Assembly (NCBI GenBank): GCA_009746045.1
Contig: RPFO01000911.1
Coordinates: 1 to 64,000 of the forward strand
DNA length: 64,000 nucleotides
Direction of reading: 5' to 3'
From: Mesostigma viride
Lineage: Eukaryota > Streptophyta > Mesostigmatophyceae > Mesostigmatales > Mesostigmataceae
The notes beneath the pieces are model-generated. The model made no database searches and was not told the origin of the DNA. It saw nothing but the letters and a program-made list of their open reading frames with translations. The position numbers and the translations under genes were made by a program. Positions within the stretch are counted from its first letter, which is position 1, and the number at the start of each line of letters is the position of its first letter. This document shows positions 33,924 to 43,280 of this stretch, one piece after another.

Positions 33924-34215
33924 TTACTGAGCAATTCTGTCCACCCTTCCCCTCTTTGCCGGCTTCTCATCAATCTCCTCATCAAAATCACACACACGTC
34001 TAATCTGCTGTCTAATCTGCTCTACCAACCCCCCCTTGCGCATCAGGTCTTTCACCTCCCCCTTCAAGAGCGCTGTCACGAGTCGCGCGCACTCATACGC
34101 GGACTCCGTGGCCATGTCCCTTCCCATATCATGCCACACTTTGGCCGTTGGACAGTCGGGATGGTCTCCCATGTAAGCCCACACATGCCTTGGCGGCTTG
34201 TCCTCTCCGCCTATC
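33924..34215 (-). pseudogene. 3' half of a zinc-finger gene split by the copia insertion
   Basis: Minus-strand coding sequence from the target-site duplication (CTATC at 34211-34215) to the stop at 33924. It reads G-G-E-D-K-P-P-R-H-V-W-A-Y-M-G-D-H-P-D-C and ends in a basic tail (K-P-A-K-R-G-R). The 5' half is at 42390-42670. Removing 34216-42384 and one CTATC joins the halves in frame without a stop, about 190 residues in all. The retrotransposon lies antisense to the gene, so the host allele is presumably broken unless the other haplotype is empty. Confidence 0.8.
34211..34215. other. Target-site duplication, left copy
   Basis: CTATC directly precedes the 5' LTR and is repeated directly after the 3' LTR at 42385-42389. 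Five base pairs is the usual duplication made by copia-type integrases. Confidence 0.9.
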
Positions 34216-34859
34216 AGTTAGCATATTGGTGATGCAATATGCTAAGCATATCATACCTGAAGTGGCCTTTCCAACGCCGTGCTAAACGCCTCATTTGGAC
34301 AAGGAACTTGAGAGTTATCAAGTCCCGAAGTAATGCCGCCGGACGCTACAGCAGTACCAGGACTAAGGACACGTGAGGGACAGGGCACGTGGCAGTGTTG
34401 GGTGAACCATCACACGTTACGTGTCACAGGACCTACTGTCACTAGGAGGTACTGTGGTCAATATTGGTTGATGGTACCAAGAATGTCACAGGACTTCAGG
34501 ACTGGCAGTCCTGCAGGCCTGGGATGGACGGGTACTTGTCATGACGGATAAATCCAGAGCGTTACTGTCATTCATGGAAGGACAGACGTCCTGGATTGAT
34601 GCAACCAAGGAAATTGACAGTGGCGGACCTGCCAAGGCGTGCAAGGCCTGGCAGCAATGGTGAGACCTAGAAAGGCTCGGACACAGCAGTGGCCAAGCGT
34701 CTTTTCCCAACACCGTCCGTGGGTGCTGCCGCCTCAGGCTAGTGACCACAGGGTAGTGAGGCAACTGTGGTAAAGGTTAAAAGCCGCTGGTTGAAACCAT
34801 GGCTCCATTCATCACATCTTGGGAAGACCAGAAACTCACTGATCCGCGTTCATCTAAAT
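34216..34859 (+). repeat. 5' LTR of the copia element
   Basis: It begins AGTTAGCATATTGGTGATGC and ends GCGTTCATCTAAAT, matching 41741-42384 throughout except C/T near 34257 and T/G near 34434. It lacks the usual TG...CA ends, but the borders are fixed by the duplicated CTATC and by equal LTR lengths. A possible primer-binding site starts with TGG at 34872 (TGGTCGACGGATATGTCG); I could not match it to a known tRNA. Confidence 0.93.
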
Positions 34860-34920
34860 CGTATTACAGTCTGGTCGACGGATATGTCGAATTCGGACTC
34901 TGAAGCTAGGACAAACACCT

Positions 34921-35847
34921 TTGCGCGTGCAGCAAGGTAGCGGCGTCCAGTCCAGTACCCGCAGGAGGGCACGAGGACTCGGGGAAGTGCGCCGAAATAT
35001 TCGTGCGGTGTCGGCACCGGGCGAGTACGTCCGAGGAGCAGCCGAGCAGCTGCTGAGATTTCGCGAGGACCTCGCGGAAATCATCAGAAGGCTGCCAGCG
35101 TCTTGGCGGGCTGGCCACACAAACGCATTCGCGTTTGAGCAGGTGGTCACTCTGCTTTTGCAGATAATTGCCATAAGCCTCGGGGGTGCCCGAGAGATAA
35201 ACGACCTTGTCGCCAATCTCCGCCTTGGGGACGACTACACCGGCGTGCCAAACGTGGTGCAGGTCGCCCGGGACAGGCGGGAGGCCATCGTTCGTGGCAG
35301 TACGCAGGCGTTGGTGGCAGAGTGCCAGAATCTGGCGCACTCTGTCTTAGAGTTGACCAGAGGCGCTGCTGATCGTGTCTTCATTACTCTTAATCCCTTC
35401 TCCATCTACACTAGTCGGGATACTCCACATTCTCGCCGAGAGTTAAACCAGCTAAGTTTGACTGTCGACGTGGTTGGCGGTCGAGAGGTCTCAGCCGACG
35501 ACGCCTTCTACGACTTCGTAGATCAGCCAGCAGGGGCGGTAGTACAGCCGGCCCAGAGGCGTCACGAGGGCGACGGCTCTCAGGAGGGCCGTGAGCAGGC
35601 GCAGCGGGACGAGCTTAATCGCTACCACATTGACGACAACGTTGGTTTAGGTGAGGCCCATTTGTTGAGGTGGGGGCGTTCTCGCTGGATACGTGATTAC
35701 GCGTATGGTTTGAGGCTTCCGGTGGTTATTAGGCCTGTGCCTACTCACGACGACCAGGGGCAGCCATTGAATCCGGTGGAGGGACCGTTCCACGAGCCAG
35801 CACCTGCACCGGTTGCAGGAGAAGCTTCGTCTGAAAACGAGGCTTGA
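34921..35847 (+). CDS. Upstream ORF of the copia element (308 residues)
   Basis: An open frame directly after the leader. It is Arg-rich at the start, then helical (A-A-E-Q-L-L-R-F-R-E-D-L-A-E-I-I-R-R-L), with a Pro/Ala/Glu tail. I recognise no domain. Its position and helical content suit a structural (gag N-terminal) protein, and the next ORF (35916) begins 68 bp after its stop in the same frame. It could instead be a separate accessory protein. Confidence 0.6.
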   Translation: MRVQQGSGVQSSTRRRARGLGEVRRNIRAVSAPGEYVRGAAEQLLRFREDLAEIIRRLPASWRAGHTNAFAFEQVVTLLLQIIAISLGGAREINDLVANLRLGDDYTGVPNVVQVARDRREAIVRGSTQALVAECQNLAHSVLELTRGAADRVFITLNPFSIYTSRDTPHSRRELNQLSLTVDVVGGREVSADDAFYDFVDQPAGAVVQPAQRRHEGDGSQEGREQAQRDELNRYHIDDNVGLGEAHLLRWGRSRWIRDYAYGLRLPVVIRPVPTHDDQGQPLNPVEGPFHEPAPAPVAGEASSENEA

Positions 35848-35915
35848 GGGGGTGGAGGATAGGTGGAGAGTTTGCTGTTTTCTTGTTGCAAAGTTGGTCG
35901 CAGCCATTGTATATA

Positions 35916-37237
35916 ATGCCTAGGAGGGCAAGCCGGGGTGCGGCGACATTCGAGGAGCAACGGGAGCGAACGGCAGAGGAGGACATCGCCAGAGAGGAAG
36001 GGGAGGCGATGGAGGAGAGGGGCGTGGAGGCGCCAGCTGGGCAACCTATCCCAGAGATGGACCCCAGGCCGGGAGAACACACAAGCGGTGGCGTGATGGG
36101 CAAGCTGAGGCGGAGAAAGTCAAGCGTGCCAGGCGACCTACGGAGGCAGTGGTGCTCACAACGCCTGGTGAGGAGGACGCCATCGTCACCCCAGGTGTGC
36201 GTGCTGCAAAGCAAGCTGCTGTTCACGATAGGGTGTCTGGTATGTTGCCCGAGCGTTTGGAGGCTAGGATTGACCCTCCCCAGGCACCACCAGTGCGTGT
36301 GGGGAGTGTGTTGCCTGGCACCCGTCCATTTTCTGATGCTGTGACAGTCATGAATGGGCAGAAAGCGCTCAACCCTCCCTGAAGCAAGACAACCTGGATA
36401 AATGGCTTGATGACATGAAGCTAGTCGTGGGCTCTGTCGCAGCAGGTGTGGATATTGTCAGGGTGTTTCACTCTTCCACCGCAAACAAGGGATCGTCTGA
36501 AAGGGTCAATGACATGGCTAGGCATGCTCTGAAGAGGGGCACACTTGGCTGCAGTTCCTGGATGACATCAAGGAGGAGTTTTCTGACAGGGTTCACAATC
36601 TCACCATGGAAAAGAAGAGAGAATTTGATGAGTTTGAGATCAAGGGTGAGGTGGCTGCTGAGCTGGCCAGGTTTGAGTTGATCGTGGAGGCAGGCAAGAA
36701 GCAGGGCTTCAGTGTGACAGTCAGGGCAGCAGCAGACCACTTCTTGATAAGATGGGCTTGTCAGAGGAAGGTAGGGCTACTGCTAGGCAGCTCTGTGATC
36801 TCACTGATGGCACCTGGGGGGCTCTGAAGCGTGTGATACTAAACTTCAGGACCCGGGTCCCTACCTGCAAGGGTATCAGTTCTCAGGGAGGGTCAGCGTC
36901 TCAGGCTAGCCAGGGCAAGAACCGTACCCCATCTGGGACACGGTATGGCAGCAGGAGAAGGAAGCAGGCCCAGAAGGAGCAGAACCAGGGTGGTGGAGGA
37001 GGTCAGCAGGGGAACCAGAATCAGGGGAACCAGTCTGGCAACCGTAACAGCCATCAGCAGGGTAAGGGTGGTGGCCAGGGGCAGAATAACAATCAGGCCT
37101 CAGGCAACCAGAACAAGCAGGACAGCAAGGCCCCAGGGGGAGGGTCTGGCAAGAGCAAGTGTTTTGCTTGTGGCAAGGAAGGTCACTGGAAGAGGGATTG
37201 CCCAAACAAGAAGAAGGGGCAGTCTGATCAGAAGTGA
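35916..37237 (+). CDS. Gag with CCHC zinc knuckle, frame-broken (copia element)
   Basis: From the ATG at 35916, protein-like sequence runs to TGA 37235-37237 but changes frame at about 36080, 36388, 36538 and 36745. Each change is cured by one additional base (two of the four sit beside C3 or G4 runs). The central part (D-K-W-L-D-D-M-K-L-V-V-G-S-V ... F-L-D-D-I-K-E-E-F) resembles a gag capsid. The C-terminus is Gln/Gly/Asn-rich with zinc knuckle C-F-A-C-G-K-E-G-H-W-K-R-D-C (about 37160-37201) and a basic end. The stop is followed by CTAG and then pol in the same frame. Confidence 0.75.
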
Positions 37238-37241
37238 CTAG
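37235..37241 (+). promoter_or_regulatory. Possible stop-codon readthrough signal TGACTAG between gag and pol
   Basis: Gag ends in AAG-TGA and the next bases are CTAG. Pol continues in the same frame with no other stop and has no ATG near its start. UGA-CUA-G is a known leaky stop context in alphaviruses and some cellular genes. Suppression here would yield a gag-pol fusion in the ratio retroelements need. I did not identify a downstream stem or pseudoknot. Confidence 0.5.
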
Positions 37242-40200
37242 TGAAGCAGTCCCGTGTACATAGTGAGACACCCTGTGGGGACACAGCTTCACATGTAAAT
37301 AAATCTGGGCAGGGTGCCACCTCTGATCAGCACCAGGGGTGTACTGATGTTCTCATTCCACAAGATTGCATGCATGCTGCAGCACAACAATCCCCTCAAC
37401 TGTCAACAGGTGGAGGGTCCCCAGACAGGGTTGGCTCTGGGAGCCTAGATGCTCTGCTGGGAGGGTCTGCTGGGTCCTCTGGATCCAAGATGCAGAAGGT
37501 GGATGTTGCGTCCTCACACGCAGGGCCCGTCCAGGCGTCTTCCCAGGTGCGTAATCTGGCTAGGCAACTGAGCTACACGGATGCTGGACGCAGGCTGCAC
37601 AATATCTTTGGTCACACAGCCATGGCTGAGATGTTTGGTTGGAAGATTGGAGATGAGCCACTGAGGGAAGCATGCAGGGCTGCAGCTGAGCAATGTGCTT
37701 GTAAGGAGAATGCTGCCAAGAAGCCAAGGTCCCATGCTAGGGAGCCTGCCAGGGAGAAGGGGGACATCCAGGTAGACGTCCAGCATATCAGGGGCTTATA
37801 CATTTTGGTGGCAGTGGACAGATTTAGCAGGTACAGGCTGCTCCAGATTCTGCCAGATATGAAGGGGAATACCCTGCTGCTGGGCTTGCAGACTCTCTTA
37901 CCAGGCTTTGGGGTGTACAAGACAGTACAGGCTGATATTCAGTTTGAGTGCCTACTGTCACAGCAGGAGCAACTGCCATGCAAGCTGCTGGTCACGCCCA
38001 GGGAGAGCCATGGACAGCAAGGTGCTGTGGAGAGATCCATCAGGGAGGTCAAGACCGTAGTGCTGGCAGAACCTAAGGTGCCACTGGTAGCATCTGCTTT
38101 GGAGAGGGCAGTGTGGACCAGGCAGGTGGAAGAACAGTTGAACCTCAGAATAAACTACTATTATGACGGGGTGGCTGTCAATCCTGTAGCACTGCAGTTT
38201 GGGATGCTAGCCCAGGAAGTGGTCCAGGCATGCTTGAGGAAAGCAGACAGGGTGTTTGCTCAGTTGAGACGCAAGGATAGGGGCTGGAATGTGCTGAGGC
38301 CTCAGGTGGGGCTGAAGGTCAGAATGTGGAAGGAGCCATCAATGCAGGGCAAGAGGGGCAAGTGGCAGAACGGGGTGGTGACCTGTGTGGAAGATGCCAA
38401 TCGTTCCTGCCTTGTGGCCTTGGAGAGTAATCCCAGGCATGTTTACAGGTTGAGCTGGGCCAACGTCAAGGAACGCAAGCCACATGCAATCTGGCCTGCA
38501 GACGGGCCTGGACCCCAGTGTTGGCTGGAGGGCCAGGTTAAGGACCAGGTAGTTGATGTGCCTGTCACTGACGTGGGAGGTGGCTATCCCTCTGATGATG
38601 ATGAGGTGCAGGAGGCAACTGCATCACCTGTGGTGGAGCCAACGGGGGCTGGGCCTGCACCAGGGTCCAAGAGGCCACTCATGGCAGACATTGTCCGGTC
38701 GCTCATGTTCAACAAGCACAAGGATCCCAAGGTATCTAAGTTGACTGAATGGGGTTCTTGCTGGGCTGCTACCCTAGAAGTGGATACTAACTCAGAGGTG
38801 TCTATCATCAGGGTGGAGGATGCTCAGGGCCTGAAGGTGAATAAGGCTGGCTGCAGGGCAGTGAGTGACTTTACGGGCACTGTAACAATGAAGATCCTAG
38901 GGGAAGTGACTGTGCCTATCCTGGGTGTCCCCACTGCGTTCTGTGTGGTGGAAGGGTACCAGGGGCCTGCCATTTTGGGCCAGAATTTCTTGTGCATGCC
39001 AGGAGTGACTCTGTCAGCAGATGAGCTTGCACTAGAAGGTCACGGCAGTTTGCCCCTCCAGAGATATCACTACTCCAAGGGTCTAGCTGTGGCAGTCAAG
39101 GCTGTGAAGGGGCAGCAGAGTGTGGGGCCTGAAGGCAAGGAGCCCATTGCTGAGGACTTGTTGATCATCCCAACCACCCTAGATCCACGGGACTTGGGGG
39201 TGCACAAGTACCAGATTGCTGGTCACAGTCCTATTTCCTGGCACCAGTTGGTAGAGTTGATGCAAAGCCCCAAGATGGCTAAGGCATGGATTCTAGGGTT
39301 TGTCTCCAGTGGGCATGACTGGATAGTGTCTAACTGTGCTGAGCCTGTGGATGAGTTGCCCAGGGAGCATCAGTTGCTAAGGCTCTTGTTTGTGCTCAAG
39401 CTGAAGGAGATAGACGGTGTGCAGGTGCCACATGTGAGGCCAGTTGTGACTGAGTACCATGGCACGGGGGAGCTGACAGATGAGGAGTTGTATACGCCTG
39501 GGATGCTGCATGATACCTGGAGGATTGTTCTGTGTATATATCTGTCTTTCCTGGTCAAGGGCATTGCGTACAGCTCTGTGCTGATTGATTTCAAGAGGGC
39601 TTTTCTCAAGGGTGATGTGGAGCAGGCCAAGGAGACGTGGCGTGATATCCCTCCCTTCTTTGTAACAGTGCCCAAGGTGTGGAGAGCAGAGATCAAGTCA
39701 AAATATCTCAGAATACTCAAGGGTTTGGAGGGTCTCAGGTCCAGCCCTATCATCTGGAGAAAGAGCCTGGAAAAGTTTCTGAAAACTCACTGTGGCTTTA
39801 CTGTGTCTCCAGTTGATCCTTGCTTGTTCCAGAGTACTCATGAAGGGTTGCCTGTGTTTGCATCTCTGCATGGAGATGACCTGCACCTTTTAGGGCCTCC
39901 TGAGTGGGTGGATTCAGTACTGTCCAAGATCCAGAAGAGGTTTGAGTTAGGAAAGGTCCAGCACATGAAGCAGGATGAGCCCATGGTGTTTTGTGGAATG
40001 CAGGCCACGCTGATCAAGAGGGCAGGTACTTGGTTTATCAAGATGGAGGGTGGCAACAACTATCCTCAGCAGATCATTGATGCCCTCCAGCAGCCCATTA
40101 CCCAGGCCAGGTGTGCCACAATCAGGGGAATGTTGGCTTGGCTAGCTAGCATTTGTGCCCCAGATTTGTTGGTGCTGAGTAGGCTCACAGATGCTCAGCT

Positions 40201-40777
40201 GGTTGAGGTAGGGGCAGAGCAGGTGGTTGAGTCTGTCAGGAGCTCACCTCCACTCATACTGGCAGCTGTGGACTTGTACAAACCACTCAACATGGTGCTT
40301 TTTGTGGACAGTTCCATGGACAGCAGGAAGGTGACGGATGTCAGGGGTAGGGCAGCAGCACTCATTACACTACAACAGGAGCACACTTCTCTGGTCAGCT
40401 GGTACAGTAGGTTACAGAACAGGGTGACGCCCAGCAGTGACATTGCTGAGTGCAGGGCAATATGTGAGGGGCTACACACTGCTCTTTACCTCAGGGAGTT
40501 ATTCTACCAGCTCTGTCAGGTAGCTTCCTGTAGCTTGCAGCTGCACACACTGGTCAAGACAGACAGCATGGGCATGGTGCAGTTTGTGCACAGACAGCTC
40601 GCCAGGAGCAGGGATCTGGATTATTTGTTGCTGAAGGAGATGTCTTACCTTGCTCATCTTGAACATGTGCCTGGTGTTGACAACCCAGCAGACGCCCTCA
40701 CCAAGCTGGAGAGCAAGGCTGAGCTACAATACCCTGTGCTCAAAGGGCTCATGTACCCCTTTTCTGGTGGGACTTGA
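37241..40777 (+). CDS. Copia-type pol: integrase, retropepsin-like, reverse transcriptase, RNase H
   Basis: 1,178 codons, intact. The integrase zinc site H-N-I-F-G-H (about 120-126) comes with a C-A-C variant near 150 and a D,D,E core: D-V-Q-H-I near 178, Q-A-D-I near 231 and A-V-E-R near 264. A retropepsin-like stretch follows, V-D-T-N-S-E-V-S-I-I (about 512) to A-I-L-G-Q-N-F-L (about 580), with N where family members have G. The RT has I-D-F-K-R-A-F-L-K-G-D (about 783) and H-G-D-D in place of Y-V-D-D (about 877). RNase H runs from L-F-V-D-S-S near 1022 to D-N-P-A-D-A-L-T-K near 1150. Integrase before RT is copia order; protease between them is abnormal. No ATG lies near the 5' end. Confidence 0.88.
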   Translation: MKQSRVHSETPCGDTASHVNKSGQGATSDQHQGCTDVLIPQDCMHAAAQQSPQLSTGGGSPDRVGSGSLDALLGGSAGSSGSKMQKVDVASSHAGPVQASSQVRNLARQLSYTDAGRRLHNIFGHTAMAEMFGWKIGDEPLREACRAAAEQCACKENAAKKPRSHAREPAREKGDIQVDVQHIRGLYILVAVDRFSRYRLLQILPDMKGNTLLLGLQTLLPGFGVYKTVQADIQFECLLSQQEQLPCKLLVTPRESHGQQGAVERSIREVKTVVLAEPKVPLVASALERAVWTRQVEEQLNLRINYYYDGVAVNPVALQFGMLAQEVVQACLRKADRVFAQLRRKDRGWNVLRPQVGLKVRMWKEPSMQGKRGKWQNGVVTCVEDANRSCLVALESNPRHVYRLSWANVKERKPHAIWPADGPGPQCWLEGQVKDQVVDVPVTDVGGGYPSDDDEVQEATASPVVEPTGAGPAPGSKRPLMADIVRSLMFNKHKDPKVSKLTEWGSCWAATLEVDTNSEVSIIRVEDAQGLKVNKAGCRAVSDFTGTVTMKILGEVTVPILGVPTAFCVVEGYQGPAILGQNFLCMPGVTLSADELALEGHGSLPLQRYHYSKGLAVAVKAVKGQQSVGPEGKEPIAEDLLIIPTTLDPRDLGVHKYQIAGHSPISWHQLVELMQSPKMAKAWILGFVSSGHDWIVSNCAEPVDELPREHQLLRLLFVLKLKEIDGVQVPHVRPVVTEYHGTGELTDEELYTPGMLHDTWRIVLCIYLSFLVKGIAYSSVLIDFKRAFLKGDVEQAKETWRDIPPFFVTVPKVWRAEIKSKYLRILKGLEGLRSSPIIWRKSLEKFLKTHCGFTVSPVDPCLFQSTHEGLPVFASLHGDDLHLLGPPEWVDSVLSKIQKRFELGKVQHMKQDEPMVFCGMQATLIKRAGTWFIKMEGGNNYPQQIIDALQQPITQARCATIRGMLAWLASICAPDLLVLSRLTDAQLVEVGAEQVVESVRSSPPLILAAVDLYKPLNMVLFVDSSMDSRKVTDVRGRAAALITLQQEHTSLVSWYSRLQNRVTPSSDIAECRAICEGLHTALYLRELFYQLCQVASCSLQLHTLVKTDSMGMVQFVHRQLARSRDLDYLLLKEMSYLAHLEHVPGVDNPADALTKLESKAELQYPVLKGLMYPFSGGT

Positions 40778-41740
40778 AGTCCAGCCTTTGCCAGTTGGTG
40801 GCTGACCAGTGCTGTTGTCCCCAGGGGGGAGGGCAACAGGTAGCCTACCTGTCACCAAGCAGGTAGAAGGCTCAACAGGAGCAAGCTCTTCCTGTAAAGG
40901 ATTAGCACAGTGGGATGCCTTTGGCCTCGGGCAGTTAGGCCATGACAGGGCAGGCCATGTTGAGAGTTCTTCCAGGTTGTTTGTATATATCTCTCTTGTT
41001 TAGTTTTCTTTAGCTGTGAATAAGTGACAACCTTGGATATTATGGTGTTGTAACCTGACAGTTGGGCCTTGCTGGTGCAGGCTGGTCCACTGGGAACACT
41101 CAACATTGGTTTTGGTGGATATTCTATAATAAACCATAATCATGTTGTATGCCAATCTCTCTTGTTGTCTGTCATGTGACCAGGTTAAGTTTAACCTGGG
41201 GTTCTGGGGTAGGGTTCGATTCCCTAGTTGAGCCACAGCCTGGTATGTATGACTCCTGGGCTTTAACACCCAGTGATGACATGGGCTCCCCATCAAGCAG
41301 TGGCACAGTGGTGTTGAAGTGGTTTCCATTGGTGAACATTTGGATGGATGATGCCTGGAACGCTCGGGGCGGGCGCCATGAAACGGGCGCCAGTGATAAC
41401 TGGGAAGACCAGGAACTCACTGTAATACGTTTCCTGTAGTCAGGGCCTCTCATTCAGATATCCAGGATATGTTGCCTAAGGAATATTCAATATCCTCCTT
41501 TAAGCCCAAGCCAAGGTACAGTTGCAAAAGAAAGGGTTGGGGATGACCTGCAGGTCAAGTTAATGATCAGATGGCAGGGTTGAACCATAGATCCCTAAGA
41601 AGGATACCATTAAGGTGGCAAAAGGGGTGCTCATGAGGCTTATTATAAGTCCAGGGTAACCAGGTGTCCATTTCACAAGGCAGCAAGGAATGGGTTGGTC
41701 ATGGTGTGAAGCTTGCAGCTCCAAAACAAGAAAGGGTTGG
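40778..41740 (+). other. 3' untranslated part of the copia element
   Basis: No coding frame. The segment at 41385-41430 reads CTGGGAAGACCAGGAACTCACTG and then TAATACG, strongly resembling the 3' end of the LTR (TTGGGAAGACCAGAAACTCACTG). It is probably an internal relic of an LTR-like end. A purine tract AAACAAGAAAGGG lies just before the 3' LTR and is the likely polypurine tract. Confidence 0.6.
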
Positions 41741-42384
41741 AGTTAGCATATTGGTGATGCAATATGCTAAGCATATCATACTTGAAGTGGCCTTTCCAAC
41801 GCCGTGCTAAACGCCTCATTTGGACAAGGAACTTGAGAGTTATCAAGTCCCGAAGTAATGCCGCCGGACGCTACAGCAGTACCAGGACTAAGGACACGTG
41901 AGGGACAGGGCACGTGGCAGTGTTGGGTGAACCATCACACGTTACGTGTCACAGGACCGACTGTCACTAGGAGGTACTGTGGTCAATATTGGTTGATGGT
42001 ACCAAGAATGTCACAGGACTTCAGGACTGGCAGTCCTGCAGGCCTGGGATGGACGGGTACTTGTCATGACGGATAAATCCAGAGCGTTACTGTCATTCAT
42101 GGAAGGACAGACGTCCTGGATTGATGCAACCAAGGAAATTGACAGTGGCGGACCTGCCAAGGCGTGCAAGGCCTGGCAGCAATGGTGAGACCTAGAAAGG
42201 CTCGGACACAGCAGTGGCCAAGCGTCTTTTCCCAACACCGTCCGTGGGTGCTGCCGCCTCAGGCTAGTGACCACAGGGTAGTGAGGCAACTGTGGTAAAG
42301 GTTAAAAGCCGCTGGTTGAAACCATGGCTCCATTCATCACATCTTGGGAAGACCAGAAACTCACTGATCCGCGTTCATCTAAAT
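41741..42384 (+). repeat. 3' LTR of the copia element
   Basis: 644 bp, same borders as the 5' LTR, followed by CTATC (42385-42389), the second copy of the target duplication. Confidence 0.93.
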
Positions 42385-42670
42385 CTATCCCCTCTCCAGG
42401 TCGCATCTGTCCCACCTCCTCTATCACCCACTCTGCATCACGCAGCATGAATCGAGGCTTCTTGTCAACATAGTACAAGACCAAAACCATGTTGTTGGGC
42501 CAAGGCTTCCACTTTTTCGTCACGATGTGACGGTCAATCGTCATCAGCCCGCTCTCGATTTCGGCAAACAACGCCCCCCATACGTCAGAATGCTTGGGAC
42601 AGAACCACTCGCTGTCCGTCGGCATTCCTTCCCATTGACAATCCGGATGTTCGCATCGAATGGGGTCCAT
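42385..42670 (-). pseudogene. 5' half of the zinc-finger gene split by the copia insertion
   Basis: From the ATG at 42670 (M-D-P-I-R-C) the first finger is C-E-H-P-D-C ... W-F-C-P-K-H, a CX4CX12CX2H variant of the local family. A folded segment follows (L-V-L-Y-Y-V-D-K-K-P-R-F-M-L-R-D-A-E-W-V). Coding reaches P-G-E-G-I and is cut by the LTR. An in-frame upstream ATG at 42727 would add Cys-rich residues; the 42670 start is preferred because CAG-ATG directly before the first finger is also seen in two family neighbours. The 3' half is at 33924-34215. Confidence 0.8.
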
Positions 42671-42721
42671 CTGTGCACATCGATATTTTTTACACCACCC
42701 GCAAACGCACGCATTCAGCAG

Positions 42722-42775
42722 GGTCAACGGCCGTTGGCCCTGTTAAATTCCACACACCCCAACGGCCGTTGGCCT
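42722..42775. repeat. Two solitary CCAACGGCCGTTGG-type palindromes
   Basis: At 42724-42736 the core reads TCAACGGCCGTTGGC, and at 42759-42772 CCAACGGCCGTTGG. They lie in the 5' region of the split zinc-finger gene. Confidence 0.85.
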
Positions 42776-42864
42776 TAGACGCACAAAACTTGTCACCATC
42801 AGGCGATTTTTTCCAAATGATTCTTCTTTATTAAATAAATTTACATTCATCCTAAAATCACATT

Positions 42865-43209
42865 CTAGTCAACATCCTCCCCATCTTTAGTGGGTTGCAT
42901 TCGACCCCAATTGTCGTTCATAAAACTGACCAAAACATGAGCCGGAGTCCCCACATCCTCCTCACGCCTCAATTTACGCAATACACCTTTAGCAATTCCA
43001 CCATACCCATCAACCTCCGACATCATCATGCCCACGCCATCAAGACGTTCAGCGTGCAATTGCCCGTCCTCTTCGAGAACCAGATCGGGCAGGTCTTCCA
43101 GTTCGGCCTCCACAATCTCTATCAGGTTTTCCTTTGTAGTCTCCCCCCCTTCCTTTCCTTCTTTTCCGCACTCCATCCTACACCCTGCCCCTGCACAACC
43201 GACGTCCAT
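42865..43209 (-). CDS. Small acidic protein with Cys-rich start, unknown
   Basis: 114 residues from the ATG at 43209 (M-D-V-G-C-A-G-A-G-C-R-M-E-C), followed by an acidic helical region (L-I-E-I-V-E-A-E-L-E-D-L-P-D-L-V-L) and an Asp-rich end. The C-A-G-A-G-C start recalls the CX4C half of the local zinc fingers, but the matching CX2H is missing. It may be a truncated family member, or the last exon of a gene whose earlier exon I cannot place. Confidence 0.45.
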   Translation of the reverse strand: MDVGCAGAGCRMECGKEGKEGGETTKENLIEIVEAELEDLPDLVLEEDGQLHAERLDGVGMMMSEVDGYGGIAKGVLRKLRREEDVGTPAHVLVSFMNDNWGRMQPTKDGEDVD

Positions 43210-43280
43210 GGCAAGTTAAGAAACGGACTCAGCTCACAGGACATTTTGCAAGTCCAACGGCCGTTGGCGACCAAAAACAC

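Larger units (their letters stand above)
34216..42384 (+). mobile_element. Complete copia-type (Ty1/copia) LTR retrotransposon, recent insertion
   Basis: It has two 644-bp LTRs differing at only two positions by eye and a 5-bp target duplication CTATC. Coding is in sense: an upstream ORF, a gag with zinc knuckle, then a 1,178-codon pol with integrase before reverse transcriptase and RNase H, the copia order. Unusually, a retropepsin-like segment lies between integrase and RT. Total length is 8,169 bp. It splits a host zinc-finger gene. The near-identical LTRs imply a young insertion; the frame breaks confined to gag may be sequencing undercalls. Confidence 0.93.
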
